A stretch of DNA of 20,384 nucleotides from NCBI GenBank assembly GCA_050486105.1, contig JBJHCR010000085.1, positions 1 through 20,384 of the forward strand, written 5' to 3'. How positions within the stretch are numbered: the first letter of the stretch is position 1; the number at the start of each line of letters is the position of its first letter. Both the position numbers and the translations under genes were made by a program. Of the stretch, positions 8,160-15,004 are shown piece after piece. The DNA comes from JAEXNA01 sp050486105 (GTDB taxonomy: Bacteria > Vulcanimicrobiota > Xenobia > Xenobiales > JADMJV01). The notes beneath the pieces were generated by a model that saw nothing but the letters and a program-made list of their open reading frames with translations, did no database searches and was not told where the DNA came from.

Positions 8160-8849
8160 ATGAGTTTCAGAATCAACATTGGCAACATTACCGGCGGAGG
8201 CCAGAATTTGGTCATCCGAAACGGCACGGTTATCTCGGGCGGGTCCACTACGAACCGGCCTCAGGGAAACGGAGAAGCCAAGGGTGAGACGCGGGAAATA
8301 ACTGAGTCCTTTGACCGAATCGATGTCTCCGCTCTCGACGGAGTGAAGATCGCCTCGGGTTCCCAGCCTTTCAAGGGAGTGGTGCTCAAGGGCGACTCCA
8401 ACTATCTCGAAGGTATCGAGACTAAAGTCGAAGACGGAACACTCCATATCGGTCCTTCTGGAGACGGAGCGCTCAACAGCAAGACTCCCTTCAGCGCCAC
8501 TATCTTCATGGGCGATCTCACAGGAATCTCAGCCAGCGCCGGGGCCTCCGTGGAAGCCTCAAACTTGATGCTGCAAAGCTTGAAGGTGAAGGCCTCCTCG
8601 GGCTCAGAGGTCAAGGTCGCCGGCCAGGTCCAAGACCTCAAGGTGAACTCTTCAAGCGGCTCCGAAGTCGATGTCAAGAGCGTGGATTCTCACTCGGCGA
8701 GTGTTAAAGCTTCCAGCGGTGCCGAGGTCAAAGTCGGCCACGTCGAAAGCCTGAAAGCCGAAGCCTCCTCAGGTGCTAAAGTTTGGTACCTGTCCGGGGG
8801 TTCGGTGGACCGCTCCACCTCCTCAGGAGGCGTGATCGCCCAGCTGTAG
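8160..8849 (+). CDS. DUF2807 / putative auto-transporter adhesin head-GIN domain protein
   Basis: A 229-residue protein with ATG 8160 and AGGAG seven bases upstream. Residues about 45-100 carry the opening of the head-GIN family (SFDRIDVSALDGVKI, then GDSNYLEGIET, then GTLHI). The rest is a parallel beta-helix-like series of short strands with repeated ASSGSEV/ASSGAEV units, about 20 residues apart. Family members are usually exported and thought to be surface adhesin-like, but function is not established. Here no hydrophobic signal sequence is present: the N-terminus is MSFRINIGNITGGG. Export, if any, must use another route. Two sets of 11-bp direct repeats precede it, and a weak terminator follows the stop. 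Confidence 0.87.
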   Translation: MSFRINIGNITGGGQNLVIRNGTVISGGSTTNRPQGNGEAKGETREITESFDRIDVSALDGVKIASGSQPFKGVVLKGDSNYLEGIETKVEDGTLHIGPSGDGALNSKTPFSATIFMGDLTGISASAGASVEASNLMLQSLKVKASSGSEVKVAGQVQDLKVNSSSGSEVDVKSVDSHSASVKASSGAEVKVGHVESLKAEASSGAKVWYLSGGSVDRSTSSGGVIAQL

Positions 8850-8871
8850 CCCTTCCAGAGGGCCTTTGTTT
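8849..8871 (+). terminator. Weak intrinsic terminator after the DUF2807 gene
   Basis: GCCCT (8849-8853), loop TCCAG, AGGGC (8859-8863), then CTTTGTTT. The stem is only 5 bp but is GC-rich and is followed by a T-rich tract. Confidence 0.45.
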
Positions 8872-8978
8872 CTCCGACCCACAGACAAACTTTGAAACCG
8901 TCAGGGAAGACTCCGACCTCGACTCCTGACAAGTGGAGCCCAAGCAGGGTTCCCAAGACGACTGCAGCCTTTGCCTAA

Positions 8979-9251
8979 ATGAACAAATGCTTGCTCTCTT
9001 TGGTGCTGGATTTCGCCTTACAATTCGGGGCTCAGGCCATCGCCGACCCCCTAGAACACTCGAGTAACTCACGCTCAAGACCGACGGCCCAAACCGACCC
9101 TATTGAGCATGTTCCTTTGCTCGAAACGGCCAACGAAATATGGCAAGACAAGCTCCACCAATGGCAACAGCAACGGCAGCAGAATCTTAAGAGTCCTGAC
9201 GGCTGGCTGACTAGAGGGACAACGAACATTGGCAGCACATCTGAAGGTTAA
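8979..9251 (+). CDS. Small putative exported protein
   Basis: A 90-residue frame from ATG 8979. The first 22 residues (MNKCLLSLVLDFALQFGAQAIA) resemble a signal peptide, with AIA-D as a plausible cleavage site. The mature part is polar and Gln/Trp-containing (WQDKLHQWQQQRQQ). No good Shine-Dalgarno precedes the ATG. The TAA stop overlaps the first of the direct repeats upstream of the next gene. No family recognised. It could be a chance frame. Confidence 0.42.
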   Translation: MNKCLLSLVLDFALQFGAQAIADPLEHSSNSRSRPTAQTDPIEHVPLLETANEIWQDKLHQWQQQRQQNLKSPDGWLTRGTTNIGSTSEG

Positions 9252-9291
9252 ACGCTTTCTTAACGCTATGATAACGCTAGGTATCTAGAAT
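9249..9291 (+). promoter_or_regulatory. Three 11-bp direct repeats plus -10 upstream of the glycine-zipper gene
   Basis: AACGCT occurs at 9251, 9262 and 9273, an exact 11-base period, in the context TTAAACGCT, TTAACGCT, ATAACGCT. A -10-like TAGAAT (9286-9291) lies eight bases after the last core and about 12 bases before the Shine-Dalgarno. This is the architecture of promoters activated by OmpR/PhoB-type regulators. Confidence 0.58.
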
Positions 9292-9317
9292 GTGAGCATA
9301 TCAGGAGGAGAAACATC

Positions 9318-9833
9318 ATGCTCATAAACACAAACAGAATTTCCCAGCAGAATCCCAGACCGAAGAACTTGGCCCTAGCTCAAGCACCACCGGCCCAAGA
9401 CAACTCGGGTGACAGCGTCACCCTCTCGGGTGGCCGAAGAGAAACCCTACAGAACATCGCCGGCACTCTGACTTTTGCCGGAGGAGTGGCCGGGGCAGTC
9501 GGATCTGGAGTCTACGCTGCCGGTCTTATGGGCTCAGGTATGAGCGGCATCAGCGGAGCTATCACCGGGGCCATCACTGGTGCGGTGGCTGGAACTGCAG
9601 CGGGCTATGGTCTGGCTGTGGTCTCCACGGCCGTTTCTCCCAGCGATCGAGCCGGCGACGCCATGGCCACAGGTCTCTTCACCTTCGGTGGCATGGTCGC
9701 AGGCAGCGTTGCCGGAGCCGTCGGTGGCTACTTCGGGGCCCAACCGCTAGTGGTCGCTCCCGCGGCCGTCGTCGGCGGCGCCGCCTCCACTTTTGCCGTC
9801 GGACTGGCTTCTAGCGCCATCGTCGGTCGCTAG
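9318..9833 (+). CDS. Glycine-zipper membrane protein
   Basis: A 171-residue protein with ATG 9318 and AGGAGGAG seven bases upstream. The first 45 residues are polar and Gln/Asn/Pro-rich (MLINTNRISQQ), ending in SGDSVTLSGG. The rest is almost entirely Gly/Ala/Val with repeated GxxxG spacing, forming about three or four hydrophobic helices: one near 52-75, one around SGAITGAITGAVAG, and a pair at the C-terminus separated by GYFGAQPLVV. Glycine zippers pack helices in membranes and occur in outer-membrane lipoproteins and pore-forming proteins, but no specific family is clear here. There is no cleavable signal peptide. A C-terminal duplicate fragment is at 3155-3304. A strong terminator follows, and 11-bp repeats lie in its promoter region. 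Confidence 0.85.
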   Translation: MLINTNRISQQNPRPKNLALAQAPPAQDNSGDSVTLSGGRRETLQNIAGTLTFAGGVAGAVGSGVYAAGLMGSGMSGISGAITGAITGAVAGTAAGYGLAVVSTAVSPSDRAGDAMATGLFTFGGMVAGSVAGAVGGYFGAQPLVVAPAAVVGGAASTFAVGLASSAIVGR

Positions 9834-9862
9834 ACCCGCACAGATTTATCCCGAACCAACCG

Positions 9863-9900
9863 AAGACTTCACGTCTCTTCATCAGAGCGTGAAGTCTTTT
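9863..9900 (+). terminator. Rho-independent terminator
   Basis: AAGACTTCACG (9863-9873) pairs perfectly with CGTGAAGTCTT (9888-9898) across a 14-base loop, and the stem runs into TTTT. It lies 30 bases after the stop of the glycine-zipper gene. Confidence 0.85.
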
Positions 9901-10124
9901 TGCGCTTTGAGGAAAGAGCGTTAAGCCTCTCAAGGAAGCTCGGATCGTGTTGAACCTCTGGCAAACTCTCCAGATTAGGATCAGCGCAAGAACGGGCAAC
10001 GCTGTATAGCCTACTTGGTCGGGATCCTTGGCGACACGACCAGATTATTGTTCTCTCTTGTGAGGGGCGACGTCACTACGTCGTTGCCGAAAATCTGGTC
10101 ATTGAGGAAAACAGACATGATTAC

Positions 10125-10514
10125 ATGATGAGTTCACTCGATTATCCTTGGAATTTGGACCAGGTTGAGCTTTCGATTCCCGGGAAGTTTAGGAACTCAG
10201 ATGAAATTAAGCAATCGAAGGCTCGCTGGGCAGAACTGACCCAGGCTCTCAGCGCCAAGATCAAGGCCGTGAGGGATGAGCGTCCTAAGATAGGGATGGG
10301 AGCCTTTGAAACGGCATTACTCCTGGAGGATTGCCTGAGAACTTTAAGTGAATATTTGGCTGATGCCAGAGTGGACACCATTCATCGAGCCTTTTCTCTA
10401 ATGGACAGTCTACTCGAGGATCTTCTTCAGCCAAATGCACGCGAGAAGGCTCTTCTAGAACGTTCGTCGCTTCTCGTTCGGGTTCAGTATGAGTTTGATA
10501 ACGCAGTCAGATAA
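10125..10514 (+). CDS. Hypothetical protein, start uncertain
   Basis: 129 residues from ATG 10125 to TAA. The product is soluble and helical, with no recognised motif. The reading frame stays open upstream to 9954 and keeps a protein-like composition (for example RDPWRHDQIIVLSC and YVVAENLVIEENR). No ATG, GTG or TTG occurs in that extension; CTG 10002 is the only near-standard start. GAGGAAA (10104-10110) is 14 bases from the chosen ATG and sits closer to an out-of-frame ATG (10117) that reads only three codons and overlaps this start. The gene could have lost its true 5' end. It lies at the edge of the toxin/transposon island and converges on the phosphoesterase gene. Confidence 0.6.
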   Translation: MMSSLDYPWNLDQVELSIPGKFRNSDEIKQSKARWAELTQALSAKIKAVRDERPKIGMGAFETALLLEDCLRTLSEYLADARVDTIHRAFSLMDSLLEDLLQPNAREKALLERSSLLVRVQYEFDNAVR

Positions 10515-10546
10515 ATGAGTCCACAAGTTGGCACGATCAGGATTTT

Positions 10547-10574
10547 CGTTGCACAAACGCTCGTTTGTGCAACG
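10547..10574. repeat. Perfect 13-bp palindrome between convergent genes
   Basis: CGTTGCACAAACG (10547-10559) and CGTTTGTGCAACG (10562-10574) are separated by CT. It lies between the 3' ends of the 10125 gene (plus) and the phosphoesterase (minus), the place for a bidirectional terminator, though neither strand has a T-run after the stem. Confidence 0.6.
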
Positions 10575-10579
10575 ACTCC

Positions 10580-11341
10580 CTATGCGGATACCCTCGCTCT
10601 TAGAAGACAGAGCCGTGAATCAACGTTCAGAATCTGGGTACCGTTCTCCAACTCGATCAAAGGAGAGGGCCAGTAGCAATGTCCACAAGCGACCAGAACG
10701 GGATGTGAGCGGGCAAGCAGAGCGGCGATGTGAGGGTTGCCCCGCCGCTCAGGTCGGTCGCGGGCTGGGCTCTCATGCAAGAGCACGATGTCAGGATTGC
10801 CATAGAGAATTTCCTCGAGGAGTTCTAAGTACGACTCAAGATCACGACGAAGCAGCCGGCCAGCCTTCCCAATTATACCGCTGATGCCGCCAATGCGGAG
10901 ACCATCCTTCTCAAGAATCTGTCCGTCCAGGAGTGCTGTTTTCTCAACGGAGCCCTTGAGCCGATCGTGGTTGCCAAGTACTCCGACTGTCCATCTGTAG
11001 TGCTTGGCGAAGGCCTGCCAAACGCTGTCGACTTCTCCGCTGGAACCCCGCCTGTCGGCCGTTTCGTTAGCGTAAAAGTCTCCAGCCAGTAAGACGCCAG
11101 ATCGAGATGGGTCGAGTTTTTCGCGAAGCTCCTCGGCAACGACTTCACCCAACAGTCTATGAGGCGACTGCTTCTCTCTCCTCTGAAGATCTGCGGTTAC
11201 GATAAGGGTGTCCACTGCGTCAGGGAGATTATCTACAATCACCTCGTGGCAAGGAAGAGGGCGTTCTCTAGTTTGGCCGTCGCGATCGGCGCAATGATAG
11301 ATGAGCGCCGAGTTCGGCTCTCTAACTTCCAGGATCCTCAC
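10580..11341 (-). CDS. Calcineurin-like metallophosphoesterase
   Basis: 253 residues from GTG 11341, which directly follows the TAG of the PIN gene (TAGGTG), so translation may be coupled. Metallophosphoesterase motifs appear in order: TADLQ (50-53, position of DxH), LAGDF (GD at 87-88), GNHD (123-126), LLHESP (H189) and GHCY (220-223, position of GHxH). The family hydrolyses phosphodiesters or phosphomonoesters with two metal ions, on substrates from nucleic acids to cyclic nucleotides; the substrate here is not evident. Two usual metal-ligand histidines are replaced (Gln53 and Tyr223), which may be a subfamily trait or reduced activity. It is the third gene of the antitoxin/PIN unit and is probably transcribed from the same promoter. 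Confidence 0.85.
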   Translation of the reverse strand: MRILEVREPNSALIYHCADRDGQTRERPLPCHEVIVDNLPDAVDTLIVTADLQRREKQSPHRLLGEVVAEELREKLDPSRSGVLLAGDFYANETADRRGSSGEVDSVWQAFAKHYRWTVGVLGNHDRLKGSVEKTALLDGQILEKDGLRIGGISGIIGKAGRLLRRDLESYLELLEEILYGNPDIVLLHESPARDRPERRGNPHIAALLARSHPVLVACGHCYWPSPLIELENGTQILNVDSRLCLLRARVSA

Positions 11342-11920
11342 CTACGATGCAGGGCTGTCTAGATTTGCCAGATAGTTTGCAAATTGAGACAGTCTATTTT
11401 TTCGGAGAATTTCGATGTACTGAGCCATTGCTAGGGGCGGGTTCTTTAGTCGCTGAAGAATCCTCTGAACAGAGGCGAGAACCAGTTGGGAGTCCAGGTC
11501 GACCAGATCAACAACAAATTCATCGGGGTGTAGGGTCGCGACATTGTGCTTGTTGAGCTCAGACTCCGGGAAATCGGCTAGGTTGTAGGTGACGATTGCT
11601 TGAGCTCCTCCGTGAATGGCGGCGGCCAAAACATGCCGGTCATCCAGATCCGGAAGTTCTAGCCCCGCTTCCAACTGCTCATATCCCGAGATCAAACTGT
11701 CCGGCAGGGTGTTCATTCTGTCTCTAGTCTTCTTAAGGCGTTCTTGAGTAAGCTATGGTCGATCATCGAGGAGATTTTCTATCCACTCTTGGTGAATACG
11801 CTCAGTCCATTTCGCTCGGACAAGCTTTGTCGTGGCCAATTGCAACAGCAGATCCCGAATCGATGCGGGATAGAGAACGCAGGCATCATAGACCACTGTA
11901 AATCGCGAAGGAAGAATCAA
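11342..11920 (-). pseudogene. PIN-domain toxin interrupted by an in-frame TAG
   Basis: The frame begins at TTG 11920, seven bases after the antitoxin stop, and has 192 codons. The first part has the PIN signature VVYDACVLYP and later HQEWIENLL; the second has LPDLDDRHVLAAA and VTYNLADFP. Together these give the conserved acidic residues of a VapC-like (PIN_3-type) ribonuclease. Codon 56, after DDRP, is TAG at 11755-11753, in the middle of the domain. An ATG 13 codons later (11716) could start a C-terminal fragment lacking the first catalytic Asp. Unless the TAG is a sequencing error or is read through, the toxin is dead, while its antitoxin appears intact. Confidence 0.85.
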
Positions 11921-11926
11921 GTGGTT

Positions 11927-12361
11927 TTAGTCGTAACCCATTCCGAGTTCCTGCGCTTCAGCGGTAAGCGCGTCAAGCGCAGATTCGACTTCCCGGTCTG
12001 AGCGCTCTTTGTATTCCATCAAATCTTCAAACATGATCCTTCTATGGCGTCGGAGTTTTCGGTGGGGGATCTCCCCTTCTTCCAAGAGTTTCACGACATA
12101 GGGCCGGGATACGCCCAAAATATCGGCGGCCTCTTGAGTGGTAAGCTCTTTGTGAAGCGGTATCAGCATCACGGCTTCACCGTTCGCCATTTTGTTGAGG
12201 ATTTCACTGAACATTTCGATCGCTTGCCGAGGAATCTCGATGGTCTTGGAGCCAATCCTCAACTGAGTAGTGTTGTCGGTGACTTCTAACTCCCCACGAA
12301 AAGCCAAAAGTGCGGATTTCGCAAGTTGACTCTCTTTTTTGTTTGGAAGCGTTAAATTCAT
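11927..12361 (-). CDS. HTH-type antitoxin of the PIN toxin
   Basis: 144 residues from ATG 12361. The centre (about 72-110) is an excisionase/MerR-like helix-turn-helix: LTTQEAADILGVSRPYVV followed by a wing with RHRRI, the arrangement found in DNA-binding antitoxins paired with PIN_3 toxins. The C-terminus is acidic and helical (YKERSDREVESALDAL) and would be the part contacting the toxin. Family knowledge: such proteins neutralise the partner and repress their own promoter. The toxin frame starts seven bases after this stop. A strong -10 lies immediately upstream of the ATG, suggesting a leaderless message. Confidence 0.87.
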   Translation of the reverse strand: MNLTLPNKKESQLAKSALLAFRGELEVTDNTTQLRIGSKTIEIPRQAIEMFSEILNKMANGEAVMLIPLHKELTTQEAADILGVSRPYVVKLLEEGEIPHRKLRRHRRIMFEDLMEYKERSDREVESALDALTAEAQELGMGYD

Positions 12362-12367
12362 AGCTTT

Positions 12368-12373
12368 ATTATA
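12368..12373 (-). promoter_or_regulatory. -10 box for a leaderless antitoxin transcript
   Basis: On the minus strand a consensus TATAAT is followed by only six bases (AAAGCT) and then the antitoxin ATG. Transcription starting at the usual distance would begin at or next to the ATG. The -35 region (TTTCTG at 17-bp spacing) is poor and there is no Shine-Dalgarno. Confidence 0.5.
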
Positions 12374-12511
12374 ATTCGAAAAAAACGAAACAGAAAGCCT
12401 TTGCCAAAATTTCTTACCATTTTTTGATTGGATAGGCTCTAGAATTGTCCGAATCGTGTGTCGGAAATACCTAGCGGACCCTATCTTAGCGGAATCCGCC
12501 GGCGATCAGGC

Positions 12512-12540
12512 TGTCCAGTTAGGCTATACTTAATTGGACA
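12512..12540. repeat. Inverted repeat between the PIN-like stump and the antitoxin promoter
   Basis: TGTCCAGTTA (12512-12521) and TAATTGGACA (12531-12540) form a 10-bp stem with one G-T pair and a 9-base loop. It may be an operator for the antitoxin or a 3'-end structure for the upstream minus-strand gene. Confidence 0.45.
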
Positions 12541-12552
12541 GAGTTCAGGGAC

Positions 12553-13496
12553 TTATAGTTCCGGAGTTCTGAGGCCGTGAGGGGGCGGCCCCCAGTCCCG
12601 TACGAAAGAGTCGTCCAATCGTCGCTTAAGAATGGCAACGAGCGACAGGATTTCGTGGCAGGTGTTCACTCGAAACCTAGGATCTGGAAATTCTTCTCGC
12701 TCGAGGAGCAATAGGCGCTTCAAAAGCTCCGCTCCGGACCACTTAATCTCAACAAAGATGCCGTCAACGCCCTCGCCTGTATCCAAAATATCAAGGCATC
12801 TCATAAGAAGGTCTTTCACGCGTCTGATGGTTTCGAGTTGGACAGTGTGTTGGAGATTATCCGAGGACAGCAGCAGCATGACCTCGTTCTCGAGTTCGGG
12901 AAGGAACTCAAACCTAAGAGCTTGGCGCCACGACCGTTGCCTGCTGTCGGCCAGCCGTTCCTGACTGAGACGTCTGGCGAGTTCTTCCGAATCCGGCTGG
13001 ATGTCTGTTTCTCCGTTTGCGTTGCTCAGATGCAGGAAGCCCGAGACGGTCTGGAAGAACACGTTTCTGATACCAGAAAAGGCCGCTTCCTCTCGAAGCT
13101 CACGCCGAGGACCAATCTTCTTTCCGCCTAGTGTATGCCACCAGTCTTCCTTTTCATCATCGGTAACGAAGAATAGACTAACTGTGTCCTTGAATTTTTC
13201 CAGGATTTGGAGCCATATGATAAGATCGCCAAACTTGCGTGGAAAATACCTACCCATTGAAAAAAACCGTCGTCCTTACCCTCATTCTTGTATCCAGGAG
13301 GGCGTTTCTTGGAATATCGCTCTTTGCCGACTTTCTCCAAGCTCTCTATTTCGCTTAACGGCTCACCAATTTTGCCATCAACCAACGTTCGGATTTCACG
13401 TAGGGTCGGGTCGTCATGGTAGATGTCCTGAGGATCTTGCACTCCGGCTAGTTCACGTAAAATGCTCGACTTTAGGGGTTCGAAAAACGAATTAGT
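12553..13496 (-). pseudogene. Truncated, frameshifted PIN-like (DUF4935-type) protein
   Basis: Two overlapping frames make one protein. The upstream frame carries IYHDDPTLREIRTLV, then KVGKERYSKKRPPGYKNE and GKDD. The downstream frame continues with FPRKFGDLIIWLQILE and LFFVTDDEKEDWW. PPGY, GDxxxW and TDDxKxDWW are the C-terminal landmarks of the PIN-like DUF4935 family (putative nucleases). The frames are out of register by one base at a run of seven T (13260-13266 on the plus strand). The N-terminal part of the domain, with the first catalytic Asp, is missing: recognisable sequence stops near 13496, where the insertion sequence begins. About 200 residues of unknown helical sequence follow the PIN-like part. 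Almost certainly a remnant. Confidence 0.75.
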
Positions 13497-13547
13497 GGGC
13501 GCATTCCAATTTAGGTGCGCCGCGTAGGCATGGATGAGGCAAAATGA

Positions 13548-13596
13548 GGGAAAGCCTCCTTTGAACAAATCACGTTAGTGAAGTGGAGGCTTTCCC
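13548..13596 (+). promoter_or_regulatory. Hairpin that can hide the transposase ribosome binding site
   Basis: GGGAAAGCCTCC (13548-13559) and GGAGGCTTTCCC (13585-13596) are a perfect 12-bp inverted repeat with a 25-base loop, ending one base before ATG 13598. The right arm contains the Shine-Dalgarno GGAGG. Transcripts entering from outside would fold and mask it, a known way of limiting transposase translation. Confidence 0.6.
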
Positions 13597-13597
13597 C

Positions 13598-13924
13598 ATG
13601 AATATTACTGCAAGATTACACCCTGTTCCCGCTGCCGGAGAAGAATTCTATCTTGAGACGTCGGGTCTACAAGGGGCAGCCGAAGAGTGTCTTGGCCAGA
13701 TTCGAGACAGGCTCACGGAGAAGATTTCCTCGGCGTTGCTCGACGGCAGATCGTTGAGAGAACTTGAGGAATCGATTCATCAAGAAGTCTGCTGCTGCTT
13801 GGACCAGTTCGTCGCCCGCCTCGTTCAGGCTGCTCATTTCGACCCGCGAGTTGTTGCGCGTGCCTTGAAGCTCGCCGAGTTAAGACCCTGTATGCGGCTT
13901 CAAGTGACTCGGAAGACCTCGTAG
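13598..13924 (+). CDS. N-terminal part of the ISKra4-like transposase, ended by an in-frame TAG
   Basis: 108 residues from ATG 13598, with GGAGG eight bases upstream (GTG 13583 is an in-frame alternative inside the hairpin). The helical sequence (LRELEESIHQEVCC) fits the N-terminal region of this transposase type. The stop TAG (13922-13924) is in the same frame as the catalytic part that follows, with no shift. The sequence just past the stop (RETLRSQQVTLTLLGG) continues naturally, so this is one gene split by a nonsense codon. Confidence 0.7.
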   Translation: MNITARLHPVPAAGEEFYLETSGLQGAAEECLGQIRDRLTEKISSALLDGRSLRELEESIHQEVCCCLDQFVARLVQAAHFDPRVVARALKLAELRPCMRLQVTRKTS

Positions 13925-13933
13925 CGGGAGACC

Positions 13934-15004
13934 TTGCGAAGTCAGCAAGTTACGCTCACTCTTCTCGGTGGTAGCCAGGTCGTGCTGACATCGCCCTATA
14001 TGCTGAGCCGCCCCAAGAAAAAGCGCGGCCGCCCTAAACTAAAGAAATGTCGAGGGAAGAACGGAACGGGACTCTACCCAATTCTGGAGGTTCTGGGAAT
14101 CAGAGAGCGAGCAACCCCAGCCGTAGCCTCTGAGGTGGCTCGGCAAATGGCCCTGGGGACTGTGACAAAGACTCAACAGAACCTGGCCACTCGAGGCATA
14201 TACCTCGGACGAAAGAGAATTCACACCCTAGCGCTCAGGGTTGGCGAACGTGGATTGAGATTCCGAGCAGAGGTGATGGAGCAGTGTTCAGCAGGCCAGG
14301 GATCGCTTGTTGAGGGGCATACCCTTCTGATTGGGACAGACGGGGGTCGTCTTCGTACCCGAGTTACGAAAAGAGGTCGCAAGAAAAAATCGGGTCATCG
14401 CGGCTTTAAGGGACAATGGAAAGAGCCTAAAGCAATCGTCGTAAGGTCCATTGACGAGCGGGGCCGAAAGATGAAAGGTGGGTACCAGCGTTACGATGCT
14501 ACTCTTGGAGATTGTAACCGAGCTTTCGAGATCATCGCCGGACACCTGAGAATGATTGGAGCCGAAAAATCCAGCCGGTGGGTAGTCGTGGGTGACGGTG
14601 CCGGTTGGATCTGGGAACGGGTCACGCAACTCTGCGAAGAGGTTGGATTCTCGATGGAGAAAGTCATTCAGGTCGTGGACTTCTATCACGCCAAGCAAAG
14701 ATTGTATCTGTTCGCCGACAAGGTAAAATCCTGGGGAGAAGGCCAGAGAAAAGCGTGGCTAAAGAAAGCTGGCAAGCTTCTCAAAACCGGGAAGATCGAA
14801 GACCTGCAACAGCTTTGCTCCAAGCATTTTCGAGGCTGTAACTCCAAGGAACGACGAAGTTTAGCTAAGTACTTTCTTACTCACAAGGAACGAATGCGGT
14901 ACAGGTCCTTCCGGGAAGCCAAGCTCCCCATCGGCTCCGGTGCAGTGGAGAGCTGTGTTCGTCGACTGGTGAACCTGAGATTGAAGGGGAACGAAATCTT
15001 CTGA
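13934..15004 (+). CDS. Catalytic part of the ISKra4-like transposase
   Basis: 356 codons from a TTG after the internal TAG, in frame with the preceding fragment. Motifs are TDGGRLRTR (D136), WVVVGDGAGWIW (D221), VVDFYHAKQRL and LPIGSGAVES (E339), a plausible DDE triad, then NLRLKGNEIF. Residues 24-42 are a basic RPKKKRGRPK stretch likely to bind DNA. The frame ends in TGA (15002-15004) where relatives, as I recall them, have Trp (KGNxIFW). In the same frame VLQLRAQLLSDRR follows, which looks like the lost C-terminus. The transposase is therefore probably inactive in two independent ways. Confidence 0.8.
   Translation: MRSQQVTLTLLGGSQVVLTSPYMLSRPKKKRGRPKLKKCRGKNGTGLYPILEVLGIRERATPAVASEVARQMALGTVTKTQQNLATRGIYLGRKRIHTLALRVGERGLRFRAEVMEQCSAGQGSLVEGHTLLIGTDGGRLRTRVTKRGRKKKSGHRGFKGQWKEPKAIVVRSIDERGRKMKGGYQRYDATLGDCNRAFEIIAGHLRMIGAEKSSRWVVVGDGAGWIWERVTQLCEEVGFSMEKVIQVVDFYHAKQRLYLFADKVKSWGEGQRKAWLKKAGKLLKTGKIEDLQQLCSKHFRGCNSKERRSLAKYFLTHKERMRYRSFREAKLPIGSGAVESCVRRLVNLRLKGNEIF

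Noticed and set aside
13583..13597. GTG 13583 as the transposase start
   Set aside because: The GGAGG lies downstream of this GTG, so it can only serve ATG 13598.
15002..15004. UGA recoded as tryptophan
   Set aside because: Genes ending at 3958, 5425, 5653 and 17502 use TGA as their natural stop, so genome-wide recoding is excluded.
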